DNA from: Alphaproteobacteria bacterium
GTDB lineage: Bacteria > Pseudomonadota > Alphaproteobacteria > Paracaedibacterales > CAIULA01
Direction: 5' to 3'
DNA length: 64,000 bases
NCBI GenBank assembly: GCA_947475175.1
Contig: CANJLN010000004.1
Location: forward strand, 18,544 to 82,543
The notes under the pieces are model-generated. The model was given only the letters and a program-made list of their open reading frames with translations. It ran no database searches and was not told the DNA's origin. The position numbers and the translations under genes are program-made. This document shows positions 34,192 through 42,822 of the stretch, piece after piece (the first letter of the stretch is position 1; each line of letters opens with the position of its first letter).

Positions 34192-34908
34192 ATGTTTTCT
34201 GTTCTAATTACACGTCCAAAGCCAAGTGCTCTCTCAACTGCAAAAATGTTTCAGAGCGCAGGGTTTGAGACATTAATAGAGCCTTTATTAGAAATTATAC
34301 CTGCAACAGTTCTTTTAAATGATCTTAAAAAATATCAAGCTGTGGTGGCAACATCAGCAATGGCGATTAGAGCGCTTGCCAGTTTATCTGAGCAAAGAGA
34401 AGTTTCTTTGTGGTGTGTTGGAAAAACTTCTTATGAAGTGGCTAAAAAACTGGGGTATAAAAAAATCCATTTTCCAAAAGGTGATGAAAATGCTCAAAGT
34501 TTGTTTGCTGTTATAAAAAAAGAACTGAGTCCAAAAGAGGGTCCAATTTTTTATGCAGCGGGTGACACAACAAGAGTGGATCTTAAAAAATTATTGATGG
34601 GATCTTATTTTGAAGTAGATAGAGAAATCCTTTATGAAAGCAAAATGAGCTCTGAGATTTCTTTGAAAGCGAAAGCGTTTTTGGAACAAAAATCAGAAGG
34701 GGCGATAACGTTTTATTCACTCCGCACATTTAAATCATTTTTAAACATTTGTGAGAGACAGCGTATTCAATTTGCTTTTGATCGCTTTATCGCTTTAAGC
34801 TTAAGTGATGTAATTTCAGCTGAAGTTGAAAAATTACCGTGGTTGCAAGTGATAACAGCGTCGACAACAACGCAGTTAGTCGCTAACTTAAAAAGAATTG
34901 TTACGTGA
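34192..34908 (+). CDS. hemD: Uroporphyrinogen-III synthase
   Basis: A 238-residue cytoplasmic enzyme closing hydroxymethylbilane into uroporphyrinogen III. The family is poorly conserved, but the opening VLITRPKPSALSTAKMFQSAGFETLIEPLLEI, VATSAMAIRAL, CVGKTSYEVAKKLGY and the C-terminal ITASTTTQLVANL are typical. Its position before the mitofilin-like and hemY genes matches the alphaproteobacterial hemD cluster. hemC, often just upstream, is absent here. The ATG at 34192 lies after a weak ribosome-binding site. Confidence 0.88.
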   Translation: MFSVLITRPKPSALSTAKMFQSAGFETLIEPLLEIIPATVLLNDLKKYQAVVATSAMAIRALASLSEQREVSLWCVGKTSYEVAKKLGYKKIHFPKGDENAQSLFAVIKKELSPKEGPIFYAAGDTTRVDLKKLLMGSYFEVDREILYESKMSSEISLKAKAFLEQKSEGAITFYSLRTFKSFLNICERQRIQFAFDRFIALSLSDVISAEVEKLPWLQVITASTTTQLVANLKRIVT

Positions 34909-34923
34909 CTTTAGTGAGGAAAT

Positions 34924-35922
34924 ATGACGATCGCCGAGAATTCCGAACATAAAAAGACCGAGCATAAAGGGAGTGCTGGGGACACTCATCCTTCTAAGCA
35001 CGAGAATAACAAGAATTTCTTTTGGCAACATAAACACTTTTTTCATCATGTTGTTGTCAATTTAGTCATCATGCTTGTTGTGTTGGGGCTTGTGTTCGCA
35101 TGGCTACCCTTTTTTGGACCTCAGCTCGAGAAATATCTTTTTCCCTCTAGTCGCCAAATTGAAGTTTTGCAGCAAGATCATGTTGTTTTGTCCTCAAAAG
35201 TGGAGGAGTTACAACGCAATTTAGCAGAAGTGAAAGGCCATCTTTCTGAATTACCACCGTTAAAGCAGCAAGTTAATACCTTGTCGGAAACAGTCAATGG
35301 AATTTCTACAACCATCAATGAAATCAATGAAAAGATTGCTCGCATCAAGCAAGCCTCAACGCAACCTCATCTTTTAAATGAACCCTGGGAGATTATTCAG
35401 TCCCGTTTTCAAAAGGGCGAGGCATTTGCTGATGTTTTGCACACTTTGATTCCAAAAGTAGGAGCTGATAAGCAATTGATATACACGTTGCACCAGCTAA
35501 CAGTGCCAGCTAATATTGCAACCAAACCTGTTACTGTTTTAATGTCTGAACTCCAAATAATTTATGATGAATTGAAAAAAAATAAAGAAACTGGCAATTC
35601 AATTGTTATTGGTGAAACATGGTGGCAAAGGTTAGTCAATAAGATCTATGCACTTGTTCATATCAGAAAAATGAACGAAGCCGTTACAGAAGTTAAATAC
35701 GGACAAGATGATTTGCATCCCCTCTTGGCTTCTTTAGAGAATGCTATAAAGCAGTTAAATGCAGGACAGTTAACAGGGGTGCTTGAAATCATTAGACCTC
35801 TTGAAAGTAAATATAAATCTCTTTTATCTGGTTGGTTTCAAGAGGCAGAGAAGAGAAAAAGCTTAGAAGACGCGTTTAACTTATTTAAAGTGCGTTTTGA
35901 AGCATTCATAAGTAGGAGCTAA
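34924..35922 (+). CDS. Mitofilin/Mic60-like inner-membrane protein
   Basis: A 332-residue alphaproteobacterial Mic60 homologue with a polar N-terminus, one membrane helix (about residues 42-62, VVVNLVIMLVVLGLVFAWL), a periplasmic coiled coil (about 75-150) and a C-terminal mitofilin-signature region with WWQRLVNKIYALVHIRK. Relatives bend membranes and are the ancestors of the mitochondrial cristae-junction protein. It is set between hemD (15 bases) and hemY (4 bases), the conserved arrangement that defines this family in alphaproteobacteria. Confidence 0.88.
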   Translation: MTIAENSEHKKTEHKGSAGDTHPSKHENNKNFFWQHKHFFHHVVVNLVIMLVVLGLVFAWLPFFGPQLEKYLFPSSRQIEVLQQDHVVLSSKVEELQRNLAEVKGHLSELPPLKQQVNTLSETVNGISTTINEINEKIARIKQASTQPHLLNEPWEIIQSRFQKGEAFADVLHTLIPKVGADKQLIYTLHQLTVPANIATKPVTVLMSELQIIYDELKKNKETGNSIVIGETWWQRLVNKIYALVHIRKMNEAVTEVKYGQDDLHPLLASLENAIKQLNAGQLTGVLEIIRPLESKYKSLLSGWFQEAEKRKSLEDAFNLFKVRFEAFISRS

Positions 35923-35926
35923 TAAC

Positions 35927-37243
35927 ATGCGCTGGATGCATGGAACACGTTTTTTTCTAAAGCTTGCCATTATATGTGGGCTTGCAGTCTTTTTGACGCT
36001 TTATCCTGGTGATGTATCGTTAAAATGGATTGGCTATCAAGTTGAAATGCCAATTGCTGTTTTATTCACTGTTTTTTTTGGCTTCACCGCTGTTTGTATT
36101 TTTCTGCATCATTTCTGGCGCAAAATTTGGGATATTCCAAAAAGGTATTATCAATTCTTGCAAAAAAAACGCCAGCAGAAAGGAGAGAAGTTACTTATTG
36201 AAAGCTTAACGGCAATTTCTGCTCACCAGCCAGAAGAAGCCCAGAGTAGTATTGAGCTTGCAAAAATTTTGTTACCCAACCATCCTTTAACCGTTTTTGT
36301 GGCTGCCCAATCAGCACATATGCTAAAAGATAATGTTAAGGCTGCTCATTATTTTGAGAGCATGCTTCATGACACAAGTATGCGTTTTCTGGGGCTGAGA
36401 GGTCTTATTTTGTTAGCAAAAGATCAGCAAGATTGGGTGCAAGCAGATCATCTTCTAAAACAAGCTTTGGCTTTAAGGCCTGATTCTCCTTGGGTTCAGC
36501 AAGAGATATTGAGTGCGCAATTACATCTAGCAAAAAATAGCCAAGAAAAAACAATTTCAACGCACGGGATTCACCGCTATCTTCCAAAAAAAGATTGGCA
36601 CCAGCATCAAGCGCTTATGCTGTGGTTCCAGGCTGAAAATGTTCGCGATGACCGTTCTTCTTTTAAGGCCTTATGCCAAAAAGCACACGATTTAGCCCCT
36701 GATAAAGTCGTTTTTTCAGTGAATTTAGCGCGTGCATTGGTGCAATCGCATCACCATTATAAAGCGCAAAAAGTTCTCATGACGACTTATAAGCATAATC
36801 CCCACAGAGAGCTTGCTTATGCATGGAATGAAACATTTTCCAAAACCGAACCTATCCAGCTCTATAAGCAACTTGAAAAGCTTACGTCAACAATGCCAAA
36901 TCATCCTGAAACGTGGTGGGTGATGGCTGAGGCTGCAAAAGAAGCACAATTATGGGGGCAGGCACGTCGTTATTTGGATGCTATCTTGGCTTATGGCGAC
37001 AATCAGTCAGCTTGCCGCCTTATGGCTGAAATAGAAGAGGCCGAATATCCCTATAATCGTGAGGTTGTTCATGAATGGTGGCTAAGAGCCGCTAGTGCTC
37101 CAAAACAAGAAGGATGGTATTGCCAAAGCTGTTCTCACTCTAGTGATACGTGGTATAGTACTTGTCATCAGTGTGGCGCGCTTAATCATGCTGAATGGAG
37201 AACCTTTGGAAAAAAAGATACTGTATTACTTATTAGTGGTTGA
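35927..37243 (+). CDS. hemY: HemY N-terminal domain/TPR membrane protein with zinc-ribbon end
   Basis: A 438-residue protein with two N-terminal membrane helices (LKLAIICGLAVFLTLYPGDVSL and IAVLFTVFFGFTAVCIFLHHF), TPR-like helical repeats through the middle, and a C-terminal four-cysteine ribbon (WYCQSCSHSSDTWYSTCHQC) followed by EWRTF. This matches alphaproteobacterial HemY, which differs from the protoporphyrinogen oxidase of the same name, and the ribbon resembles that of LapB. It is cotranscribed with hemD and the Mic60-like gene. Its biochemical role is unproven. Confidence 0.9.
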   Translation: MRWMHGTRFFLKLAIICGLAVFLTLYPGDVSLKWIGYQVEMPIAVLFTVFFGFTAVCIFLHHFWRKIWDIPKRYYQFLQKKRQQKGEKLLIESLTAISAHQPEEAQSSIELAKILLPNHPLTVFVAAQSAHMLKDNVKAAHYFESMLHDTSMRFLGLRGLILLAKDQQDWVQADHLLKQALALRPDSPWVQQEILSAQLHLAKNSQEKTISTHGIHRYLPKKDWHQHQALMLWFQAENVRDDRSSFKALCQKAHDLAPDKVVFSVNLARALVQSHHHYKAQKVLMTTYKHNPHRELAYAWNETFSKTEPIQLYKQLEKLTSTMPNHPETWWVMAEAAKEAQLWGQARRYLDAILAYGDNQSACRLMAEIEEAEYPYNREVVHEWWLRAASAPKQEGWYCQSCSHSSDTWYSTCHQCGALNHAEWRTFGKKDTVLLISG

Positions 37244-37257
37244 AAGTTAAGGATTTT

Positions 37258-37869
37258 ATGTTTTTGTTTAAGCGCGTATTTTTTACTTTATTAGGGGTTC
37301 TTGGCACTTTGCTTTTAGATGCAGACCCTGCTTATGGATTAAGCAAAGAAGAAGCTATAAAAAAATGTGAGGGAAGAATAACGGCACTTGAACAACAAAA
37401 AAATCGCTGTGACGACAAAATTGCTGTTGTTTATATGCAGGTTTTGGAAGATTTAAAAGGGTTGCTCACTGATTTGAAAAAAAGCGAAGAACCTCCAAAG
37501 ATTATGTCCCTTTATACAACATGCCAAGAGGGATTAACGGCAATGGAGTGGATTGTAAGTAGGTATGGCAAGTCCGCAAAAATTGAAACTGTAACAATGC
37601 CGCCTGTTGTGGCTAATAGTGCTCCAACTAAGGCTATGGCGACAAACCCTGCTCCAACTGATAATAAGGCTATGGCGACAAACCCTGCTCCTGCAGAAAC
37701 GCAGTCTCCTGCTACAGCTCGAAAAGCTAATTTTAAGAAAAAAGTTGGCTCCAATCTAAATGTTTTAAAAGTTAAGAAAAAGATAAGAGTGAAAAAGTCA
37801 AAGTCAGCACTTGTAAGAGCTAGGCATAAGGCAAGTAAAACTCACAGAAATAGAGCCAGAACGGCTTAG
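37258..37869 (+). CDS. Exported hypothetical protein with highly basic histone-like tail
   Basis: A 203-residue orphan. A signal peptide (FLFKRVFFTLLGVLGTLLLDADPAYG) is followed by a helical, two-to-four cysteine domain (KCEGRITALEQQKNRCDDK...TTCQEG). A Pro/Ala linker with a repeated KAMATNPAP unit comes next (two copies). The last 50 residues hold about 22 Lys/Arg (for example KVKKKIRVKKSKSALVRARHKASK). Start chosen at ATG 37258, which has AAGGA just upstream; a TTG at 37240 overlaps hemY. The tail could bind DNA, RNA or lipopolysaccharide. The function is unknown. Confidence 0.7.
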   Translation: MFLFKRVFFTLLGVLGTLLLDADPAYGLSKEEAIKKCEGRITALEQQKNRCDDKIAVVYMQVLEDLKGLLTDLKKSEEPPKIMSLYTTCQEGLTAMEWIVSRYGKSAKIETVTMPPVVANSAPTKAMATNPAPTDNKAMATNPAPAETQSPATARKANFKKKVGSNLNVLKVKKKIRVKKSKSALVRARHKASKTHRNRARTA

Positions 37870-37943
37870 GTGTTCAATCCAAGCTATCTGAGACCAACCT
37901 TTTGTCTTATTCCATATGAACTCATACACCCATACAATAGTTG

Positions 37944-37972
37944 TTGACTTTTGCTGATTGGTTTTGTAGAAT
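37944..37972 (+). promoter_or_regulatory. Near-consensus promoter of cspA with long leader
   Basis: TTGACT at 37944 and TAGAAT at 37967 are 17 bases apart. The start codon of cspA is at 38183, so the transcript would have a 5' leader of about 200 nt, as is typical for cold-shock genes whose leader folds in a temperature-dependent manner. The remainder of 37870-38182 contains no gene. Confidence 0.6.
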
Positions 37973-38182
37973 CTCATTTGACGATATCTTTTTTTAAATA
38001 ATTCGAAATTTTGCTTACCTACCCTTCATTTCCACAGACAGCGTATTTGGTTTCCTTTGCGACGATAATATCCTTAAAAGTAAAGGTGGATTTAATTATG
38101 ATTGAGGCAAGAAAGACTTTTGCATGAATCATTTATGGGATATTAGCTCGTTGTTAACAATCTAAAATTTAGGAACTAAAAT

Positions 38183-38389
38183 ATGAAAGAAGGAACAGTA
38201 AAGTGGTACAGTGCTCAAAAAGGGTACGGTTTCATTCAGCCAGAAGATAACAGCCAAGACGTTTTCGTGCACGCAAGTGCTCTTGAAAAAGCTGGTTTGT
38301 TTAGTTTAAACGAAGGCCAAAAAGTAAACTACGAATTGGCTACGAATAAAGGCAGAACTTCAGCTGCTAACATTCAACTTATAAACTAG
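38183..38389 (+). CDS. cspA: Cold-shock domain protein
   Basis: A 68-residue OB-fold single-stranded nucleic-acid-binding protein with both RNP motifs (KGYGFIQPED and DVFVHASAL) and the start KEGTVKWYSAQKGYGF. It acts as an RNA chaperone. A long leader precedes it and a strong terminator follows within 20 bases, so it is a monocistronic unit. Confidence 0.95.
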   Translation: MKEGTVKWYSAQKGYGFIQPEDNSQDVFVHASALEKAGLFSLNEGQKVNYELATNKGRTSAANIQLIN

Positions 38390-38406
38390 TACGGTTTTTA
38401 CGTTTG

Positions 38407-38442
38407 AAAAAGGGGGGCGCCGGAAAGACGTTCCCCTTTTTT
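38407..38442 (+). terminator. Bidirectional-looking terminator between cspA and mnmA
   Basis: AAAAAGGGG and CCCCTTTTTT arms flank a GC-rich loop. The T run lies on the plus side, and the complementary A run gives a T run in the minus direction. It can end both cspA and the convergent mnmA transcript. Confidence 0.85.
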
Positions 38443-38443
38443 A

Positions 38444-39544
38444 TTAGCTGTTTTGAGAAATCCAACCCCCACCCAAAATGCGATCATTCTCTAAAAAGAC
38501 GCACGCTTGACCGTAGGCAATGCCATATTCTGGTGCTGTAAAGGTAACCTCAGCACTTGAATCATCCAGTTTTTTGACAACTGCTGCTACGGGTTGATGA
38601 GTGGATCGGACTTTAACAAAGCAAGAATATAGCCCTCTAAATTCTTCAGAATTTACCAACCAATTGACTTCCTTTAAAAAGATGGACGTCTTGGCCAATG
38701 CGGAATAAGGGCCAACAATAACACGATGAGTTTTAGGCTCAAGTTTGATAACATATAATGGATCTGCCGAAGCAATGCCTAAGCCCCGCCTTTGCCCAAT
38801 TGTATAATTAATAATGCCTTGATGGCGTCCCAAAATAGTGCCATCCATATGAACGATATCACCGGCCTCAAGTGCTCCTGGTCTGAGCTTGGAAACAACA
38901 GATGCGTACCCGCCTGTTGGTACAAAGCAAATATCTTGGCTGTCTGGTTTTTCAGCAACCTCTAATCCAAAGCGTCTTGCGTGATCACGTGTTTCAGTCT
39001 TTTCCATTCCTCCCAGAGGAAACCGAAGGTAGTCTAATTGCTCTTGAGTCGTTGTAAACAAAAAATAACTTTGGTCTCGGTTATGGTCAACGGCTCTTAA
39101 AAGCTGAGAACCGTTAGGAGATGGCAGGCGTCTGACATAATGACCTGTAACCAGTGCTTCCGCTCCAAGATCCTGAGCAGTTGTTAAAAGATCTTTAAAT
39201 TTCACACGTTGGTTACAGCGAATACAGGGGATGGGTGTTTCCCCTTGCAAATAACTGTCAGCAAAATCGTCGATGACGCTTTGTTTAAAAATGCTTTCAT
39301 AATCGAGCACATAATGCGGAAAATTGAGACGATCAGCGACCGTTTTTGCGTCATAAATGTCTTGGCCTGCGCAGCAAGCACCTTTTTTATTGATCATCTG
39401 ACCGTGATCATAGAGTTGTAGGGTAATGCCAACAACATCATAGCCAGCTTCAACCATCAAAGCAGCAGCAACAGACGAATCAACACCTCCTGACATAGCA
39501 ACGGCTATGCGACTTCCGTCTTTAATGCCGTCAAGTTTGATCAT
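38444..39544 (-). CDS. mnmA: tRNA-specific 2-thiouridylase MnmA
   Basis: A 366-residue ATP-pyrophosphatase that thiolates U34 of Glu, Gln and Lys tRNAs. The PP-loop AVAMSGGVDSSVAAALM is near the N-terminus, GITLQLYD follows, the catalytic cysteine lies in TPIPCIRCNQRVKF and its partner in SQDICFVPTGGY. The C-terminal IGQRRGLGIA and the beta-barrel domain complete the family pattern. It abuts the intact brnQ gene by one base on the same strand. Confidence 0.96.
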   Translation of the reverse strand: MIKLDGIKDGSRIAVAMSGGVDSSVAAALMVEAGYDVVGITLQLYDHGQMINKKGACCAGQDIYDAKTVADRLNFPHYVLDYESIFKQSVIDDFADSYLQGETPIPCIRCNQRVKFKDLLTTAQDLGAEALVTGHYVRRLPSPNGSQLLRAVDHNRDQSYFLFTTTQEQLDYLRFPLGGMEKTETRDHARRFGLEVAEKPDSQDICFVPTGGYASVVSKLRPGALEAGDIVHMDGTILGRHQGIINYTIGQRRGLGIASADPLYVIKLEPKTHRVIVGPYSALAKTSIFLKEVNWLVNSEEFRGLYSCFVKVRSTHQPVAAVVKKLDDSSAEVTFTAPEYGIAYGQACVFLENDRILGGGWISQNS

Positions 39545-40662
39545 TAACAGGTCTCAACCGTTTTAAAGCATGATGATTTGCGAGCAATTTGAACAATGGC
39601 ATAGACAACAAGAAGGGGATAGATCCACTCTAAAATAGATCCAAGCCATGCACAGATGAACTGGAAACCTAATAAAGATATTCCAAAGGAAATGGCCAAA
39701 GTCAGCAAGATAGAATGGGGTCTTGTTAATCTTCCTCGACTAATATCATCTTGTAAGAAATCAACAAATAGTGTTGTTAAAACAGTTGCTGTTGCAAGGC
39801 AAGAAACTGCCAATGTTAAGGCAACTAGAGGCATGGCGTATATTCCCAAAGCGTGTCTAGCAATTTCTGTCAGCATAGACTCAGCTGGAATACCTTTTAG
39901 AACAGGAGCATATTTTGCGCCAAGCATGACAAATCCAATATAGATAAGGCTTAAAAGAAAGGCCCCAATGAGACTTGAATAGATGCCCATTTTAAAAAGA
40001 AGACGTTCTTGAGTCGAAGATCCTTTTTGGTCACGGATTTTCATTTGAAGGTATTCATATATGGTGCAAGCAAAGAAAAATCCAGCTATCAAATCCATCG
40101 TTTGATAGCCCTGCACAATACCCATCAGAAAAGCATCATTTGAAGTATGCAGAGAGGGGAGGGGATCATCACCAAAATATAAACCAGCTATGATTAAAAG
40201 AACAATGCTGCCCAGTTTAAAGGGGGTCAGAACGAGAGCGATGATGCTGACGATGCGATTGCGTTTCCAGATAAGCGCCCCTGTAAGCCCACAAAAAATA
40301 AAACTAAATAAAGCAAAAGATAAATGTGGGATCATAAGGCTTAATCCGCCGAAAGCAACAGTTGTGCATCTAGGTATAACGCCAAAGGGTCCTATAAGAG
40401 CTAACATGAGAAAAGTTAGAATAAAAGCGGGTGCTTTTCCAAGGCTGGAGAAATAGGCCTTACGGTCTCCATTAAATTGAATCATGCCAAGCAACCCTAA
40501 GAAAGGGACGCAAACTGCCGTTATCAAAAGGCCTGCAATTGCAAAGCTGTAGTAATTTGTTGTTTCATAACCGATTAGCAAGGGAAATACCAAGTTTCCT
40601 GAGCCAAAAAACATAGAGAACATGGCAAAACCTGCTGTTAAAACAAGTTTGTACGGGTGCAT
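39544..40662 (-). CDS. brnQ: Branched-chain amino-acid carrier BrnQ (intact copy)
   Basis: A 372-residue LIVCS-family importer of leucine, isoleucine and valine with about 11 membrane helices. SMFFGSGNLVFPL, GVIPRCTTVAFGG and GYQTMDLIAGFFFACTI align with the broken copy at 8053-10736 and show where that gene was cut. No leader peptide precedes this copy: only 106 bases separate it from recO. It overlaps mnmA by one base. Having two BrnQ copies suggests reliance on external branched-chain amino acids. Confidence 0.92.
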   Translation of the reverse strand: MHPYKLVLTAGFAMFSMFFGSGNLVFPLLIGYETTNYYSFAIAGLLITAVCVPFLGLLGMIQFNGDRKAYFSSLGKAPAFILTFLMLALIGPFGVIPRCTTVAFGGLSLMIPHLSFALFSFIFCGLTGALIWKRNRIVSIIALVLTPFKLGSIVLLIIAGLYFGDDPLPSLHTSNDAFLMGIVQGYQTMDLIAGFFFACTIYEYLQMKIRDQKGSSTQERLLFKMGIYSSLIGAFLLSLIYIGFVMLGAKYAPVLKGIPAESMLTEIARHALGIYAMPLVALTLAVSCLATATVLTTLFVDFLQDDISRGRLTRPHSILLTLAISFGISLLGFQFICAWLGSILEWIYPLLVVYAIVQIARKSSCFKTVETC

Positions 40663-40768
40663 TTAAAATTCCTTTTTATCTAATCGTTCATCCTAGACGG
40701 TTCTGGAATAAAAGGCCAGATAAAACAAATAGTTAATACAGTGTGTTTTGAAAGTATGGCAAACGTGC

Positions 40769-41503
40769 CTAAGCACATTTTAAAATATTTGACTCGCTCA
40801 ATAAAGAAAGCAATCTTCCTCTAGCTTTAGGTAATTTTTTGCCTTCCATAACAAACTGGTTCAAAAAATAACCTGTTAGGCTCAAAGCCTGGAGAATATC
40901 TTTTGTGGTGGGTTGTTGATTCTCGTCAATCAAAAATAACGGCAATAAAAACAAACGTTCCGCATAAGGTTTGCCCACTTCTTCGCAAACAGCCCGTCCT
41001 GTTTTTGGGGAAACATAGGTTAAGTTTTCTTTTGTTTTAGTGACAGCGCATATACCCAAATCCAATCCAAATCCCAACGAAGATAAGAGTCTTAATTCAA
41101 ACATGGCATAATGTGTGGGCCAGTCTCTATTATTTGTTAGATGATGTAGAAAATTTTTCAATCCTTCATACAATTCACTATAGGGCTGTCGCTCAGGAAG
41201 ACATGTGTCAAGCAATGCGCAAATCGTACTTAAAGCTAAGAGAGGCTGAGGGCGATTGATCACTTGAATCCAAGGCATGCAAGTGGCTTCAGATGTCCAT
41301 TGTCCGAGATGCTCTGATAATCTTGCATTCCAAGTTACTTCGACAAAATTACCTGGCTGAAAAGATGCGGACTGTCGCTGCGTTTTGCTAACGCGTGTTA
41401 TTCCGCTGTGTCTTCCATGTGTTGCAGTTAGGATATTTAGAATAATCTGGCTTTCACTGCAAGGGCGCTGACTTAAAATAATGCCCGTATCTTGCCACTT
41501 CAT
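40769..41503 (-). CDS. recO: DNA repair protein RecO
   Basis: A 244-residue protein of the RecFOR pathway that loads RecA onto gapped single-stranded DNA. The N-terminal OB fold (KWQDTGIILSQRPCSESQIILNILTATHGRHSGI; PGNFVEVTWNARL) and the C-terminal helical region (FELRLLSSLGFGLDLG) are typical. It lacks the full zinc-binding cysteine set, as in many proteobacterial RecO. The start is ATG 41503, overlapping the upstream transferase stop as ATGA; a longer frame to 41560 lies inside that gene. Confidence 0.9.
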   Translation of the reverse strand: MKWQDTGIILSQRPCSESQIILNILTATHGRHSGITRVSKTQRQSASFQPGNFVEVTWNARLSEHLGQWTSEATCMPWIQVINRPQPLLALSTICALLDTCLPERQPYSELYEGLKNFLHHLTNNRDWPTHYAMFELRLLSSLGFGLDLGICAVTKTKENLTYVSPKTGRAVCEEVGKPYAERLFLLPLFLIDENQQPTTKDILQALSLTGYFLNQFVMEGKKLPKARGRLLSLLSESNILKCA

Positions 41504-42552
41504 GTGAATTTTAATTTGTGATGGCGTCTTTTTTGATGAAAAACCCAAGCACAAAAACAAGTCTGTAAGACCACATATATAAAAAAGAAGGTCATGAAGT
41601 TAATGTAACTGTAATGACTTAAGAGGGTGAAACTGCCCATAACAACAACAGAGATGAAATAAAGGCTGCTGATTAGGCCGTGAGAATATCCGCAATCATT
41701 TAAAATATGGATGAGATGATCTCTGTGAGCTTCCGTTAGTCGGTTACCTAAGTAGGCGCGTCTGAGCAAGGTAAAGGCAACATCAAACCACAAAAAACTC
41801 AAGGGTGTCAGTGAATAGATAAAGCCTTTGTGGATCAGAGCTGTGTCCGTTGAAAAAGGATAGTATTTCTGAGCGATGATTGCAGAAAAGCCTAAAGTTA
41901 ACCCTAAAAAGGTACTGCCTATATCTCCCATAAAAATTTTGGCTTTCGGAAAGTTGAAAATGAAAAAGCCTAAAAGAGCAGCAAGGAGCAATGAATAAAA
42001 CGCAACGAACAGGAAGTCAGCCGGCCAAATTAAGCAAATTTGAAAAACAAGAGAGATGATGATGCAGCCAGATAGTAAACCATCCAACCCGTCAATAAAA
42101 TTGGCTCCGTTAATAAGTGACATGAGCGCAAAAACAGTGAAAATGCTTGGTCCCCAAACATTGATATCGTTTCCAAAGCTTGGAAATTCAACAATCAATC
42201 CACCATAAACAAGCAAAAGAACGGAGATAAAATGCGTTAAAAGACGAATTCGATAAGAGATGGATTTGTAATCGTCTCTAAGACTAACGAGAGTCACAAT
42301 GAGGGCTGCTAGACCATAATAGAGAATGTATTTTTGTAGGATGCTTGAGTCTATTGCAAACAAAGGCGAGTAATAAACGAAAAGGAATCCTAGACAAAAA
42401 GCCACCGTAAAAGCAACGCCACCAGCTGCGGGGGTTGGGTTTTTGTGTGATGATCTTTGCGTTGGAACTGCGGATATATTAACGCGCATCATCAAGCGCG
42501 TTAAGAGAATAGATAAAAAAAGCGTTGCAAAAAAAACAATAGAAAAAATCAT
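41500..42552 (-). CDS. Polyprenyl-phosphate sugar-1-phosphate transferase (WecA/MraY superfamily)
   Basis: A 350-residue protein with about ten membrane helices that would transfer a sugar phosphate from a UDP-sugar to undecaprenyl phosphate, starting O-antigen or other glycan synthesis. Signatures are RSSHKNPTPAAGGVAF, the Asp pair in SLRDDYKS, NGANFIDGLDGLLSG, KIFMGDIGSTFLG and the cytoplasmic HRDHLIH His motif. It resembles WbpL/WecA/TagO rather than MraY, as it lies outside the mur cluster. recO follows with a 4-base overlap. Confidence 0.9.
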   Translation of the reverse strand: MIFSIVFFATLFLSILLTRLMMRVNISAVPTQRSSHKNPTPAAGGVAFTVAFCLGFLFVYYSPLFAIDSSILQKYILYYGLAALIVTLVSLRDDYKSISYRIRLLTHFISVLLLVYGGLIVEFPSFGNDINVWGPSIFTVFALMSLINGANFIDGLDGLLSGCIIISLVFQICLIWPADFLFVAFYSLLLAALLGFFIFNFPKAKIFMGDIGSTFLGLTLGFSAIIAQKYYPFSTDTALIHKGFIYSLTPLSFLWFDVAFTLLRRAYLGNRLTEAHRDHLIHILNDCGYSHGLISSLYFISVVVMGSFTLLSHYSYINFMTFFFIYVVLQTCFCAWVFHQKRRHHKLKFT

Positions 42553-42569
42553 AAAAAATAACAGTTCTT

Positions 42570-42643
42570 TGGCTGGGGGACCTGGATTCGAACCAAGGCT
42601 ACTCGTGCCAGAGACGAGAGTTCTACCACTAAACTATCCCCCA
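42570..42643 (-). tRNA. tRNA-Gln (CUG)
   Basis: A 74-nt tRNA with acceptor TGGGGGA/TCCCCCA, discriminator G and encoded CCA. The anticodon stem CTCGT/ACGAG carries loop CTCTGGC, giving anticodon CUG. The weak U1-A72 pair and G73 are glutamine identity features. It lies 17 bases upstream of the WecA-like gene on the same strand. Confidence 0.93.
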
Positions 42644-42822
42644 ATATTAATACAGTACCATGGACTAAACTTTGCAGTCGGTCGACGCGGCTATGAACAA
42701 AATACATTTTTTTAAAGGTTATGACTATCATATTTTGCCTGTTTTTCGTAGAGTAGGGAAGAAGGCACTGCAGAAAGCAGTTTCAAAAACTAAAATAACT
42801 GTATCTTAAATGGCACACTGTT

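Noticed and set aside
42693..42809. 38-codon basic frame between tRNA-Gln and the Ppx/GppA gene
   Set aside because: No Shine-Dalgarno, no recognisable domain and no clear leader logic; it could arise by chance in this AT-rich gap.
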